DNA of 64,000 nucleotides from Dyadobacter soli (GCF_900101885.1 NZ_FNAN01000007.1:1-64000); one strand, 5' to 3'. Numbered from the stretch's first letter, positions 8,660 to 17,560 are shown. The notes: generated by a model from the sequence alone, not told the origin. Numbers and translations are program-made.

Positions 8660-11298
8660 AAAAGTCCGACCCGCAGCCTCCCAGATGGACCACCAGCTTC
8701 CTTCGCTGGTATTGCCGCCCGCGCCTGCTCGAAGACCTCGAAGGCGATCTTTACGAGTATTTTGAACGCAATGTGCGGCAAAAAGGCATTGCCCGCGCCC
8801 GGCTGATTTACTTCCTGGACGTGATCAAGTTCATGAGACCGTACACCATTCGTAAAATAGAACCTCTTACTTTCCTAACCCATTTCATGATGATCGGCAG
8901 CTATTTCAAAACCTCGCGGCGCAACCTCGTCCGCAACAAACTGTTTTCGTTTATCAATATCGTCGGCCTGGCTGTGAGCATGTCGGTAGGGCTGCTGGTC
9001 ATCGCCATTGTGAACGACCTGCGTTCGTACGACGATTTCCACGAGAAGAAAGACCGCATTTACCGCATCAACACGCACCATCAGGCCGACGGGCGGGAAC
9101 CCATGAACCTCGCTTCCACCTCCGCGAGAATCGCGCAGCGGCTCGCGGGCGACGTTCCGGGCATCGAGGATTTTACCATTATCCGCAACGGGTTTTCCGA
9201 AGATGCCAAAATAGGCCAGAACACGTTTCCGCTCGAAGCAACCTGGGCCGATGGGTCATTTTTTAAAGTGGTCACTTTTCCCCTGATTGCCGGAGACCCG
9301 GCGACGGCGCTCAAAGAACCCTATTCGCTCGTTTTGACTGAAAAAACCGCCCTTAAATTTTTCGGTACCACCCATGCGGTAGGTCAGACCGTCCGCTTGG
9401 ACACCCTGGATTACCAGGTTACCGGGGTAGCCAGGGATGTGCCGCATCTTTCCCATATCCATTTCGACGCGCTGGTATCGTTTGCAACCGCGGAAGCATT
9501 GTTCGGGAAGAAAGGAGATGTGTTTAACAACTGGGACAATGTATGGTCCAACTACGTATACATCGCCGTGCCGAAAGGAGGCAGCACGACCGGCATTCAA
9601 CGCGCGCTCGACCAGATTTGCAGGGAGGAAAACAAGGCATTGGTGCACCAGAAGGTCACCATGTCGCTCCAACCATTCAAAGACATTGCATTGGGAAGGA
9701 AACTTTCCAACAATATGGGCCCGCGCACCGAACCCACTACCCTATGGATACTGGGCGGGCTGGCTTTTGTGATCATCCTTTCGGCTTGTTTCAACTATAC
9801 CAACCTGTCGGTAGCGCGGTCGCTCAGGCGGTCGCGCGAGGTAGGCGTACGTAAGATCATCGGCGCGCGCGGAAGCCATGTGCTCGGCCAGTTTATGGCC
9901 GAGTCGGTGATCATCGCCTTTCTGGCTTTGCTGTTCTCTTTCGGGCTTTACCTGCTGGTTCGGAGGGAATTCCTGGCGCTCGACCCGCACATTTCCGAGA
10001 TTTTCAGGCTCGACCTGTCGTTCCGTTCGGTATTGTATTTCATCGCGCTGGCCCTATTCACCGGGCTTGCGGCCGGCTTCCTGCCCGCTGTGTTTTTCTC
10101 CAAGATCAATGCGCTTGCGGTCATGAAGGACGCATCGGGAATCAAAATTTTCAGGCATATCGGGCTGCGGCGGGTGCTTATCGTGACGCAATATGCGCTT
10201 TCCCTGATTTTCATTGCCACCACCGTCGTGGGTTACGGACAATACAAGGGCTTTTTGAATTTCGACCTCGGTTTCAACACCGGAAATATCCTTAATATCA
10301 AACTGCGCGGCGTGGATGCCGAAGTATTAAAAAAAGAGCTGGCCGAAATACCCGGAGTGAAGCAAATCTCGCATTCGAGCATGGTTACCAGCGTGGGCAG
10401 CATTTACGGGTTCGACGTGAAATACTTTCCCCGCAAGGACGCGCAACCCGCCGATTCGGGATTGGTGTGGGTGAATACCGTAGACGAGCATTACCTTCCT
10501 ATTCACCAACATAAACTGCTGGCGGGCAACAACTTTACATTACGGCCCGAGAAAGGGAGCGAGAGCGAACTGATTGTAAACCAACAGGTTTTAAAGCGAT
10601 TTAACATCGGCAACCAGGATCCGCATAAAGCGCTGGGGCAGATCATCGAAGTCAACGGACAAAAGCTGACGATCATAGGCGTGCTGAAAGATTTCCATTA
10701 CGGCACGATGGAAAACAAGATCGAGCCGGCGATGCTGCGGTATTCCCGAAGCGAGCCGTGGGGATACCTCAACCTTCAACTTGCGACCAACGATCTTGAA
10801 AACACGATGGCGAAAATCGAATCCGCCTGGAAACGGTTCGACAGGGTGCATCCGCTGAAAGCCACTTTTTACGACGATCAGATTCAAGAAGCATACAGCC
10901 AGTTTTCCGTGATGGTGAAGGCCATCGGCTTCCTCGCCTTCCTGGCTATCTGTATTGCGTCCCTCGGCCTTTTCGGCATGGTCGTCTTCACTACCGAAAC
11001 CAAGTTGAAGGAAATCAGCATCCGCAAAGTGTTGGGCGCCAGCGAGCCGGGGCTGATATACCTCCTTTGCCGCGGCTTCATCACACTGCTGGGCATTGCG
11101 GCGCTCATAGCCCTGCCGGCTACCTACCTGCTATTCGACAAATTGCTCCTTACCCGCTTTGCCTATCACCAGCCCATCGGCCTTCCCGAACTGCTCGGGG
11201 GAGCGTTGGTGGTTATGCTGCTGGCGCTGATCATGATTGGCTCGCAAACAGCCAAAGCCGCCCGGAGTAACCCGGCGAAAGTGCTGAAAAGCGAATAA
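8656..11298 (+). CDS. FtsX/MacB-type ABC transporter permease with N-terminal prefix domain
   Basis: In this 880-residue membrane protein, residues 1-80 form the 'permease prefix' domain (PPRWTTSFLRWYCRPRLLEDLEGDLYEYF), which is typical of PadR-linked members. A first membrane segment (about 98-118) and a periplasmic MacB-like domain with ADGSFFKVVTFPLIAGDP follow, then an FtsX block of three helices (about 365-490) with the family signature SREVGVRKIIGARGSHVLGQFMAESVI. A second repeat of the same layout ends in KLKEISIRKVLGAS and LLALIMIGSQTAKAARSNPAKVLKSE. FtsX/MacB permeases are mechanotransmission devices working with a separate ATPase. No ATPase gene is adjacent, so the partner is elsewhere or absent. 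Confidence 0.92.
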   Translation: MKKSDPQPPRWTTSFLRWYCRPRLLEDLEGDLYEYFERNVRQKGIARARLIYFLDVIKFMRPYTIRKIEPLTFLTHFMMIGSYFKTSRRNLVRNKLFSFINIVGLAVSMSVGLLVIAIVNDLRSYDDFHEKKDRIYRINTHHQADGREPMNLASTSARIAQRLAGDVPGIEDFTIIRNGFSEDAKIGQNTFPLEATWADGSFFKVVTFPLIAGDPATALKEPYSLVLTEKTALKFFGTTHAVGQTVRLDTLDYQVTGVARDVPHLSHIHFDALVSFATAEALFGKKGDVFNNWDNVWSNYVYIAVPKGGSTTGIQRALDQICREENKALVHQKVTMSLQPFKDIALGRKLSNNMGPRTEPTTLWILGGLAFVIILSACFNYTNLSVARSLRRSREVGVRKIIGARGSHVLGQFMAESVIIAFLALLFSFGLYLLVRREFLALDPHISEIFRLDLSFRSVLYFIALALFTGLAAGFLPAVFFSKINALAVMKDASGIKIFRHIGLRRVLIVTQYALSLIFIATTVVGYGQYKGFLNFDLGFNTGNILNIKLRGVDAEVLKKELAEIPGVKQISHSSMVTSVGSIYGFDVKYFPRKDAQPADSGLVWVNTVDEHYLPIHQHKLLAGNNFTLRPEKGSESELIVNQQVLKRFNIGNQDPHKALGQIIEVNGQKLTIIGVLKDFHYGTMENKIEPAMLRYSRSEPWGYLNLQLATNDLENTMAKIESAWKRFDRVHPLKATFYDDQIQEAYSQFSVMVKAIGFLAFLAICIASLGLFGMVVFTTETKLKEISIRKVLGASEPGLIYLLCRGFITLLGIAALIALPATYLLFDKLLLTRFAYHQPIGLPELLGGALVVMLLALIMIGSQTAKAARSNPAKVLKSE

Positions 11299-11335
11299 AA
11301 AGAATCGCTGTCAATCCATGGCAGCGATTCTTTTT
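11297..11335 (+). terminator. Terminator after the permease gene
   Basis: A 13-bp stem, aaaagaatcgctg (about 11298-11310) with cagcgattctttt (11322-11334), an 11-base loop and a terminal T run. The A-rich left side means it could also work on the opposite strand. Confidence 0.88.
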
Positions 11336-11399
11336 CAGTATTTACTTTGAAATACAAAGTACTTTATAAATATTTGAGAAAATCTTTAAACCGACCGCT

Positions 11400-12110
11400 A
11401 TGAATCTTTTTACCCGTCTTGTCCTGTTTTACCTGGAAGCGAAAGGCAACAAATGGTTCCGTTACTTCGCGACCTTTTGCCGCATCGGCGTGGCGTTGGC
11501 CTTTATTCCTTCCGGTTTTGTGAAGGTCTCGGGTGAAAGGTTTACCGCGCTGCCCTCGAACAACCCGCTCGGCCACTATTTTGACGCCCTGCATTTGACC
11601 GGCTACTATTATACATTCATCGGCGCCGGGCAGCTGATTACCGCGGCCCTGCTGCTCATCCCGCGCACGGCAGTGCTGGGCGCCCTCATGGCATTTCCTA
11701 TCATGCTGAATATCACCGTGCTGGTTTACGCCCTCCGTTTCGAAGGTACGCGCATTGTCACACTTATCCTCCTGGCGAACACTTACCTCATCTGCTGGTA
11801 TTTCGACAGAATCCGGTACATCCTGCCCTTCAAAAAGGCCGACCTGGGCATTCCGGAATACAAGGCGGTGAGTAAAAAATTTCCTGTCAAGTTCTTCGCT
11901 ATGGTGATTGCCATGATTGCCGGCGTCATTATCGGGAACCAATACATGTACGACATCCGTCCCGGCAACTCCCCGGAGGAATGCACGAACGGCTGCCCCG
12001 GTAATGATAACCCCGAGGCATGCAGGCAGTTTTGCGATTGCATTTACAACCAGGGTAAGCCGCTGAACGTCTGCCTGGACGCGTACGAGAAGGCGCCCAA
12101 AGCCAGATGA
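11400..12110 (+). CDS. DoxX-like membrane protein with a Cys-rich tail
   Basis: The 236-residue protein has four hydrophobic helices in the DoxX/SURF4-like arrangement: RYFATFCRIGVALAFIPSGFVKVSG (about 20-45, the typical FxxxGxxK), YYTFIGAGQLITAALLLIP, AVLGALMAFPIMLNITVLVYAL and TLILLANTYLICWYF. A fifth helix (about 163-180, FFAMVIAMIAGVIIGNQ) leads to an extra tail at about 188-236 with seven cysteines (ECTNGCPG, EACRQFCDCIYN, LNVCLDAY). DoxX relatives take part in thiosulfate/quinone oxidation or in membrane redox complexes. The tail is not part of the core family and may form disulfides or bind metal. The gene is monocistronic, between two terminators. Confidence 0.75.
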   Translation: MNLFTRLVLFYLEAKGNKWFRYFATFCRIGVALAFIPSGFVKVSGERFTALPSNNPLGHYFDALHLTGYYYTFIGAGQLITAALLLIPRTAVLGALMAFPIMLNITVLVYALRFEGTRIVTLILLANTYLICWYFDRIRYILPFKKADLGIPEYKAVSKKFPVKFFAMVIAMIAGVIIGNQYMYDIRPGNSPEECTNGCPGNDNPEACRQFCDCIYNQGKPLNVCLDAYEKAPKAR

Positions 12111-12311
12111 GTACGGAATGCACATTGAGACCACCTGCCGCCCTCCTTCGATGAAAAACCGTTAAATCACTGAAAAATGCCGAATACTCACGAAAACCGC
12201 CATTAAATAGTTTGAGAGCAACGGCTCCACGGCAACGCGTTACGTTTGCATTGTTTTCCGGCAAGCCCGGGGATCAACCTATCATTAGTCATGAAAATTA
12301 AATAAGTATAG

Positions 12312-12348
12312 ACCGCTGGCAGTTCACATTGCCAGCGGTTCTTTTTTT
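12312..12348 (+). terminator. Terminator upstream of exbD
   Basis: A perfect 10-bp stem, accgctggca (12312-12321) with tgccagcggt (12330-12339), an 8-base loop and a tail of seven or more T. It lies 200 bases after the DoxX-like stop, so it ends either that mRNA or a separate short RNA. Confidence 0.88.
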
Positions 12349-12354
12349 ATACAC

Positions 12355-12387
12355 TAAATTTGTTTTTATATTTAATTAAATTATATA
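12355..12387 (+). promoter_or_regulatory. Promoter and AT-rich palindromic element upstream of exbD
   Basis: TAAATTTG at 12355-12362 matches the Bacteroidota -7 consensus TAnnTTTG. Four bases later, 12367-12387 is a 21-bp A/T-only element built on the perfect palindrome atttaattaaat. The same 21 bases occur at 34468-34488 in front of a TonB-like gene, again 4 bases after a -7-like TATATTTT. Its position at the presumed start of transcription suggests an operator. Confidence 0.55.
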
Positions 12388-12438
12388 TTTAGTCAGAAGG
12401 TTAACGAACCCATTTCAAACCACTAACCAACCTGACAT

Positions 12439-13035
12439 ATGGCAGCCATAGAAGTTTCCGGAAACACCCGCGGCACTGGCGTGGGCAGAGTGAGAAGCAA
12501 AGTGTCGACCCGCGTCGATATGACCCCGATGGTAGACCTCGGCTTTTTGCTGATTACATTCTTCATGCTCGCTACTACCATGAGCAAACCCACTTCGATG
12601 TCGGTATTCTTCCCGAAAAAGACCGACCTCGTCGAAACCGAACCGATCCGCGCTTCCGGGGTACTGACAATTTTCCTCGGCAACCACGATGAAGTCTATT
12701 ACCTCGACGGCATTGCGCCGGATGATCAGCGCGCTCCTTCCTCATTGAAAACCACACGCCACGGATTCGAGTTGAGGAACGTCATTTTCGCAGGACAAAA
12801 ACGCGTCGCAGCCTTGCCGGAAGAACGTCTTGGCAGTCGATCGCTGATTGTGGTGATTAAACCAACGGCGGTTTCGAGCTACAAAAACATGGTGGATGTG
12901 ATGGACGAAATGGCGATTACCAAAACAAGAAGTTACGCATTGGTCGACAAGCTGACCGAAGCGGAAACAAAACTGCTCGGCGATCGCATTCAGGACAGTC
13001 CAATCCCAACCGATCAGCCCCTGGATAAGAAGTAA
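12439..13035 (+). CDS. ExbD/TolR-family biopolymer transport protein
   Basis: This 198-residue inner-membrane protein has one transmembrane helix near the N-terminus. The sequence VDMTPMVDLGFLLITFFMLAT (about 28-48) carries the conserved Asp (MVDLGF) that conducts protons in ExbD. The rest (about 50-198) is the periplasmic domain, longer than in classic ExbD. ExbD works with ExbB and TonB to energise outer membrane receptors such as the SusC proteins of this window. No exbB or tonB is adjacent, so this is an orphan copy that must pair with components encoded elsewhere. Bacteroidota often carry several ExbD copies. Confidence 0.92.
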   Translation: MAAIEVSGNTRGTGVGRVRSKVSTRVDMTPMVDLGFLLITFFMLATTMSKPTSMSVFFPKKTDLVETEPIRASGVLTIFLGNHDEVYYLDGIAPDDQRAPSSLKTTRHGFELRNVIFAGQKRVAALPEERLGSRSLIVVIKPTAVSSYKNMVDVMDEMAITKTRSYALVDKLTEAETKLLGDRIQDSPIPTDQPLDKK

Positions 13036-13058
13036 TGCATTGGCTGTAATGCATTGGC
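13032..13058. repeat. Direct duplication of 13 bp at the exbD stop
   Basis: gtaatgcattggc occurs at 13032-13044 and again at 13046-13058. The first copy contains the exbD stop codon. Each copy has the palindrome aatgcatt. It is probably a slippage duplication. Confidence 0.75.
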
Positions 13059-13073
13059 AAGCCTGGTCGCCAG

Positions 13074-14276
13074 CTACTGCGCTACCTGCGACTTTCGTTC
13101 TGAAAACGCATACCATTGGACAACGACCAATGCGGTGACGAGCATCGGGGCGGCGATCAGGTTTACGACATTCCATCCCCAGCGGTCGAGGGCTGCTCCG
13201 GCTGTGAAAGACGATACGGTGGCGACGGCGTACACCATGAAGTCGTGGAAGGCCTGGCTTTTGGCGCGGTCGCCGGTTGCATAGGACTTGGTAAGCAAAG
13301 CCGTGCCGCCGATAAACATGAAATTCCAGCCGATGCCTAGAAAGATCAGTCCGGTTGTGAAATGGAACAGCTCCGTGCCCGACAGCGCCAGCGACAAATG
13401 CAGCAGAAATATCAAAATCCCGCACGAAATGACCCGCACCGCACCGAAACGCTGGATGAGGTCGCCCGTGAAAAAGGATGGTACAAACATGCCGAGCACA
13501 TGCCATTGAATGACGACCGACGAGTCGTCCGCATTGTATCCGCATATTTTCATGGTGATCGGCGTGGCGGTCATCACCATGACCATCACCGCCGACCCTA
13601 CTGCCGAAGAAGCAATAGCGCCGATGAATGGAGGCCGTTTCAATATCTCCGAAAGCGGCCGCTCGCGCTGCACAGGTTCCGCGAGCGCGTCCTGGCGTGT
13701 GTCATGACGTATACGTGAGACGGCCAACACCGCGAGGATCGATAACGCCATGAGCGATACATAAGAATAGAGAAACGGGATGTCCCCAATGTCCTTGGTA
13801 AGCCTGGCAATGGACGGCCCGGCCACGGCAGCAAAGACACCACCTGAAACCACCCACGAAATAGCCTTGCTCCTTTCGGCCTCCGGTACCGATTCCGCTG
13901 CTGCGAACCGGTAGTATTGCGAAAAGCCCTGATACGCTCCAACGAACATGTTGCCGAGTACAAAAAGCCAGAAATCGACGAGGTAAATGCCAAGCGACGC
14001 CAATGCGCCCGCCAGAAAGCCCAGGCCGATACCCACCATAAACCCCTTTTTCCGCCCGTATTTTTTCATAAACATAGAAGCGGGGATCAAAGCCGCAGCC
14101 GTTCCGATGCTGATCACCGCGACGGGTATGGTTGCCAAAGCCTTATCGGCAGCCAGATTGTAACCTACCAGTCCCGACAATGCGGCTACCAATATCCCCG
14201 CCGTCTGAAAAAATGCCTGACCGGCCACAAGCGGAAACACATTTGCCAGAAACCGGCCCCGTTCATTCAAAATCAT
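13074..14276 (-). CDS. Major facilitator superfamily transporter
   Basis: The 400-residue polytopic protein has about twelve hydrophobic segments in two halves joined by a charged loop (about 200-225, RHDTRQDALAEPVQRERPLSEI). The loop between helices 2 and 3 has the MFS-type MKKYGRKKGFMVGIG motif, and the second half has QRFGAVRVISCG in the equivalent place. The N-terminal half resembles the YfcJ/arabinose-efflux branch, but the substrate cannot be told. It is convergent with exbD (38 bases between stops) and divergent from the unknown gene at 14417. It is probably an exporter, with low certainty. Confidence 0.9.
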   Translation of the reverse strand: MILNERGRFLANVFPLVAGQAFFQTAGILVAALSGLVGYNLAADKALATIPVAVISIGTAAALIPASMFMKKYGRKKGFMVGIGLGFLAGALASLGIYLVDFWLFVLGNMFVGAYQGFSQYYRFAAAESVPEAERSKAISWVVSGGVFAAVAGPSIARLTKDIGDIPFLYSYVSLMALSILAVLAVSRIRHDTRQDALAEPVQRERPLSEILKRPPFIGAIASSAVGSAVMVMVMTATPITMKICGYNADDSSVVIQWHVLGMFVPSFFTGDLIQRFGAVRVISCGILIFLLHLSLALSGTELFHFTTGLIFLGIGWNFMFIGGTALLTKSYATGDRAKSQAFHDFMVYAVATVSSFTAGAALDRWGWNVVNLIAAPMLVTALVVVQWYAFSERKSQVAQ

Positions 14277-14416
14277 TCTGGTATCAATTAGTTAATCCAA
14301 AACCACGTGTGCCAAGGTAAGGCAATGCCCTGCCACATCCGAGCCTTTCAGTAGGTTATTTCCAGCCGCCGTTGCCGATTTGCTATTTTTAGCCTTCAAG
14401 CGAAAAACAACCGGTT

Positions 14417-15580
14417 ATGAATATACCTTCCACCGACGAGGTGCGGGCCATTGCAGCCATCACCGACCCGACGATCCGCAATTTGCGCATTACGCAATGC
14501 TACTGCGAGCTTTCAACCGCATTCGTCAGCCGCACGGGCCCGGTTGCCAACTGGTGCACGTTTGCTACCTGGGCATCCAAGCAGGCAGGCCAGAGCATCC
14601 GGCGTGAAGATCTGCTGAGGAGCATGGAGGCGCAGCTGAACCTTCCGCAGTTGGAGGAATTGAAGCTGCTGTGGCGCGTAGCAGTGGAGTTGGGCGTCGA
14701 TGCGGCATTGCAGCAGAAGCTGTTCGGCATTATCCGCAATACGTGGCTGGCCGGCATCATCGATGACATCAGCGGGGCAGTGAGCCGTGGAAACCGGAAG
14801 GTTTTCGAAGAAATCGGCTGGGAATTTGCACGATTTCTCTCTGCTTATTCTCAGGATAAGGCATTTAACCAGCAGCAGCTCGACGATTTCTGCCGAAATC
14901 TGCGGCCCGGCAATCCGCCGGATGGCCAGCAGTATCTCAAACAGGCATTTACCAATTACTATCATGCATTCTTCGAGGAAGACGCCCAGTTGCGGACCGA
15001 ATTGCAGCTGCTGGCCAACCTCGAAATCGGGTTTCATGAACAAACGCGCCTGCAACCGGAAATAGCGGCATCGCTGAATGCGGCATTCGCGGTAAACACC
15101 GAAATCGTGCGCAAGAAAATAACCGACGCATTCTTCCCGCCGGAAAGCTGGCTGGCACGTATCCGGCTCTCCTACCTGAAAATCACGGGCAAAACCTCGC
15201 GGCTGGACACGGCTATCAATAAATTAATGCACCGCCTGCAAAGCATTGTAAGGGAGCAGCTTACTATACATCTCATGACATTGACACTCCCTCCCGAACT
15301 GCGGCTTTCGCTGGCAAAGGATCTGAACAAAACCTACCCGGCGGCATTGCTGCACCTCTCCTGCCCCAGCCTGCTCACATTACTTTCGCAAATAGATCCT
15401 ACCCCCGACAGTGTGGCACAAAGCGGCGCCGTCGATTGGGCCGACCTGCCGGAGCGTATGCATTTCATTACCGAACTGTTCCGCTGTTACCACATCGATC
15501 CGGCGCTGTACTCGGAGGCATTCACGCTGCAACAGGTAGCGGCCATGAAGGGCGGCAAATTACCGACGGGGCGGCTTTGA
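14417..15580 (+). CDS. Uncharacterised soluble helical protein
   Basis: I do not recognise this 387-residue protein. It has no signal peptide or membrane segment. It is rich in helices and in Ala, Leu, Gln and Arg. Notable stretches are a conserved-looking N-terminal block (RITQCYCELSTAF, TGPVANWCTFATWASKQAG, residues about 24-57), FEEIGWEFARFL near 136 and NYYHAFFEEDAQLRTELQLLANLEIGFHEQTRLQP near 190-215. It stands alone between a divergent MFS gene and a DUF3078 gene, with 140 and 119 bases of flanking DNA. The codon use looks like that of its neighbours, so there is no sign of recent transfer. Confidence 0.8.
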   Translation: MNIPSTDEVRAIAAITDPTIRNLRITQCYCELSTAFVSRTGPVANWCTFATWASKQAGQSIRREDLLRSMEAQLNLPQLEELKLLWRVAVELGVDAALQQKLFGIIRNTWLAGIIDDISGAVSRGNRKVFEEIGWEFARFLSAYSQDKAFNQQQLDDFCRNLRPGNPPDGQQYLKQAFTNYYHAFFEEDAQLRTELQLLANLEIGFHEQTRLQPEIAASLNAAFAVNTEIVRKKITDAFFPPESWLARIRLSYLKITGKTSRLDTAINKLMHRLQSIVREQLTIHLMTLTLPPELRLSLAKDLNKTYPAALLHLSCPSLLTLLSQIDPTPDSVAQSGAVDWADLPERMHFITELFRCYHIDPALYSEAFTLQQVAAMKGGKLPTGRL

Positions 15581-15699
15581 GCACGCATGATCCTGCGTCG
15601 GATACGCCCTGTCCAAGAAATTTTACCGGTCGAAAACTTGCTTGAAAAGCTCCCTTACGAATATATTCGCCCCATTGTCAAAATTGTATTTTTTCGGGT

Positions 15700-16626
15700 A
15701 TGCGTACAAGGAAGGTGATTCCGGGTGTAGTTTTTTCTCTTATTTTCTCATTATCAGCAGCATTTGCACAAAACAAAGTCGATCTGTCCAATGCCATCAA
15801 TGCCGCCCGCCTGAAAGCAGCCAAAGATACGGCCTGGCATAAGATCGAATTTGGGGCTAACATCAACCAGGGGTCGTTTAGCTCCAACTGGACCGGCGGT
15901 GGCGTGAACTCGATCGCGCTCGGTGTGTTTTTCAATGCATTGAACGAAAAGAAGAAGGGGAAGAATTCGTGGCGCAATGATTTCCAGTCGCAGTACGGTA
16001 TTGTGCGCAACAAAGGCCAGGAAAGCCGTAAGAATGCCGACCGCGTTTTCTTTGATACCAAATACAACCGCGAGCTTTCCGACAAATGGAGCTTCTTCGC
16101 GAACGTCAACTTCCTTTCACAATTTGCGGCGGGCTACGAGTACAGCGCCAGCACCGACTCCGTCGCATTCAAAAGAAAGGTTTCCGGCCTGCTTTCGCCT
16201 GCCTACCTCACCGAAGCGATCGGTATCGAGTATCGCCCGGCCCCCTATTTCTTCGTGGACCTGGCACCCGGCGCATTGCGGCAAACCATCGTGGTAGACC
16301 GCGACTTGTATGTGAACACGCCCGACCAGAAGAACTACGGCGTACCTATCGGCAAGCGCGTACGCACGGAAGCGGCCCTCATCCAGCTCGTGGCCAACTT
16401 CGACAAGGATATCGCCAAGGACGTGAACCTGAAATTCAGGTACCTGATGTTTTCTAGCTTCCAGGACCCGTTGGAGATCGATAACCGCCTCGATGCCCAG
16501 ATGACGGCCAAAATCAACAAATATGTGAATGTAAACCTGGGCGCTATCGTGGTTTACGATAAGGACCAGAGCAGCAAAATCCAGTTCGCCCAGGCTTTGA
16601 GTGTCGGTTTCCTGTTCGCGTTCTGA
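15700..16626 (+). CDS. DUF3078 outer-membrane-like protein
   Basis: The 308-residue protein has a signal peptide (VIPGVVFSLIFSLSAAFAQ, cleavage near 24). The mature part begins WHKIEFGANINQGSFSSNWTGGGVNSIALGVFFNA, the hallmark of DUF3078. Alternating aromatic/hydrophobic strands run to the end (LKFRYLMFSSFQDP, YVNVNLGAIVVYD, FAQALSVGFLFAF), and the final Phe fits an outer-membrane beta-barrel. The function of the family is unknown. The gene is convergent with the DsbA-like gene. The two stop codons abut, sharing the palindrome ctgatcag at 16623-16630. Confidence 0.9.
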   Translation: MRTRKVIPGVVFSLIFSLSAAFAQNKVDLSNAINAARLKAAKDTAWHKIEFGANINQGSFSSNWTGGGVNSIALGVFFNALNEKKKGKNSWRNDFQSQYGIVRNKGQESRKNADRVFFDTKYNRELSDKWSFFANVNFLSQFAAGYEYSASTDSVAFKRKVSGLLSPAYLTEAIGIEYRPAPYFFVDLAPGALRQTIVVDRDLYVNTPDQKNYGVPIGKRVRTEAALIQLVANFDKDIAKDVNLKFRYLMFSSFQDPLEIDNRLDAQMTAKINKYVNVNLGAIVVYDKDQSSKIQFAQALSVGFLFAF

Positions 16627-17538
16627 TCAGAACGCTATGTTTTTCCAAAGCGTACCGTTTACCGTCGTGTAGGCGTGTAAAAGTCCTTGCTTGTGCAATG
16701 AACCAAGGTGTTGCTCGCTGTTTGCGAAACTTTGGCCCGAAAGCCCGGCAAATTCCTTGGTAGTCAGCGTCGGATACTGGGCGAAAAGGTCCTGCCAGTT
16801 TTTACTATACCAACCTTTCGGGGCACCGGGGTGCATTTTGGCGATCGCCGCTTCGAAAATTTCATAGGGTTTAAAACCGTAAATCTTCTCGTGTTGCCCC
16901 TCCCGGTTAAAGACGAGCAGGGTCGGAAAACCGCGGACAGCCCATTGTGCCGCCAGTTGTAAATCGCCCTGGAACAATTTGACAGCGTCCGTTTGGTAAT
17001 CCTTTTCAAATTGACCAACATCCAGTCCGGCGTGGCTGGCAGCATCCGCAAGATGTTCCCAGCGGGTAATATTCTTTTTTTCCAGAAACACCATTTCCCT
17101 GATACGCCGCAGGAAAGCCAGTGCTTTACCTTCGTCCTGCATTTGCGCCGCTTTGAAAGCCACGGAAGGCGGATAGGATGAATGCAGCGGGTCTTCCAGC
17201 CACACATCGCCCACAATGGGCATCTCGTAATAGCGGCTCACCTCGTCCCAATGTGGCGCCACGTCCGTAGGTTTGCTGATCCCGCCGCTGTTGTACGACC
17301 AGTCGGGCAGCAGCCCGCCCATCCGGTATTCGAGCTCCACCAGCGGGCCGTATTCCAGTTTCAATTTCCGCAACTGCGGTTCGATGCCCCAGCAGGTAGA
17401 ACAGATCGGATCGGTGAAATAGATGATTTTGACAGGTTTGATACCCGGTTCGACAGTAGCCCCGGCGCTTTCGCCGGGCGCGGACGGCAGTTCGCAAATG
17501 CCGCTTTCCGCATCACAGAGCAGTGGATTGTTTTTCAT
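16627..17538 (-). CDS. DsbA-family oxidoreductase (SpxH/YjbH-like)
   Basis: The 303-residue protein is taken from the ATG at 17538. A longer frame from a TTG at 17568 would overlap the operator half-site gtttccaa, so I reject it. It has no signal peptide. The thioredoxin-fold active site is FTDPICSTCWGIEPQL (Cys46-Ser-Thr-Cys49), followed by an inserted helical domain and the cis-Pro strand AVRGFPTLLVFNREG near 200. This layout matches the FrnE/YjbH branch, which in Firmicutes acts as a ClpXP adaptor for Spx and elsewhere as a cytosolic disulfide oxidoreductase. The N-terminal 20 residues add two more cysteines (LLCDAESGICELP). It is divergent from an HxlR regulator across a clear palindromic operator, pointing to redox or electrophile stress control. 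Confidence 0.88.
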   Translation of the reverse strand: MKNNPLLCDAESGICELPSAPGESAGATVEPGIKPVKIIYFTDPICSTCWGIEPQLRKLKLEYGPLVELEYRMGGLLPDWSYNSGGISKPTDVAPHWDEVSRYYEMPIVGDVWLEDPLHSSYPPSVAFKAAQMQDEGKALAFLRRIREMVFLEKKNITRWEHLADAASHAGLDVGQFEKDYQTDAVKLFQGDLQLAAQWAVRGFPTLLVFNREGQHEKIYGFKPYEIFEAAIAKMHPGAPKGWYSKNWQDLFAQYPTLTTKEFAGLSGQSFANSEQHLGSLHKQGLLHAYTTVNGTLWKNIAF

Positions 17539-17560
17539 ACCCGAAATTAGCTTTCGTATA

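Larger units (their letters stand above)
12111..12438. other. Intergenic region between DoxX-like and ExbD genes
   Basis: I see no gene here. The first 180 bases hold nothing recognisable apart from the 13-base fragment agcccggggatca (12264-12276) shared with the 82-bp repeats at 7911-8248. The rest holds the terminator at 12312 and the ExbD promoter region described separately. A five-codon open frame (MKIK, 12291-12305) just before the hairpin is too short to support. Confidence 0.6.

Noticed and set aside
12291..12305. Tiny open frame MKIK before the hairpin at 12312 as an attenuator leader peptide
   Set aside because: Four codons without a repeated amino acid or an alternative hairpin do not support attenuation.
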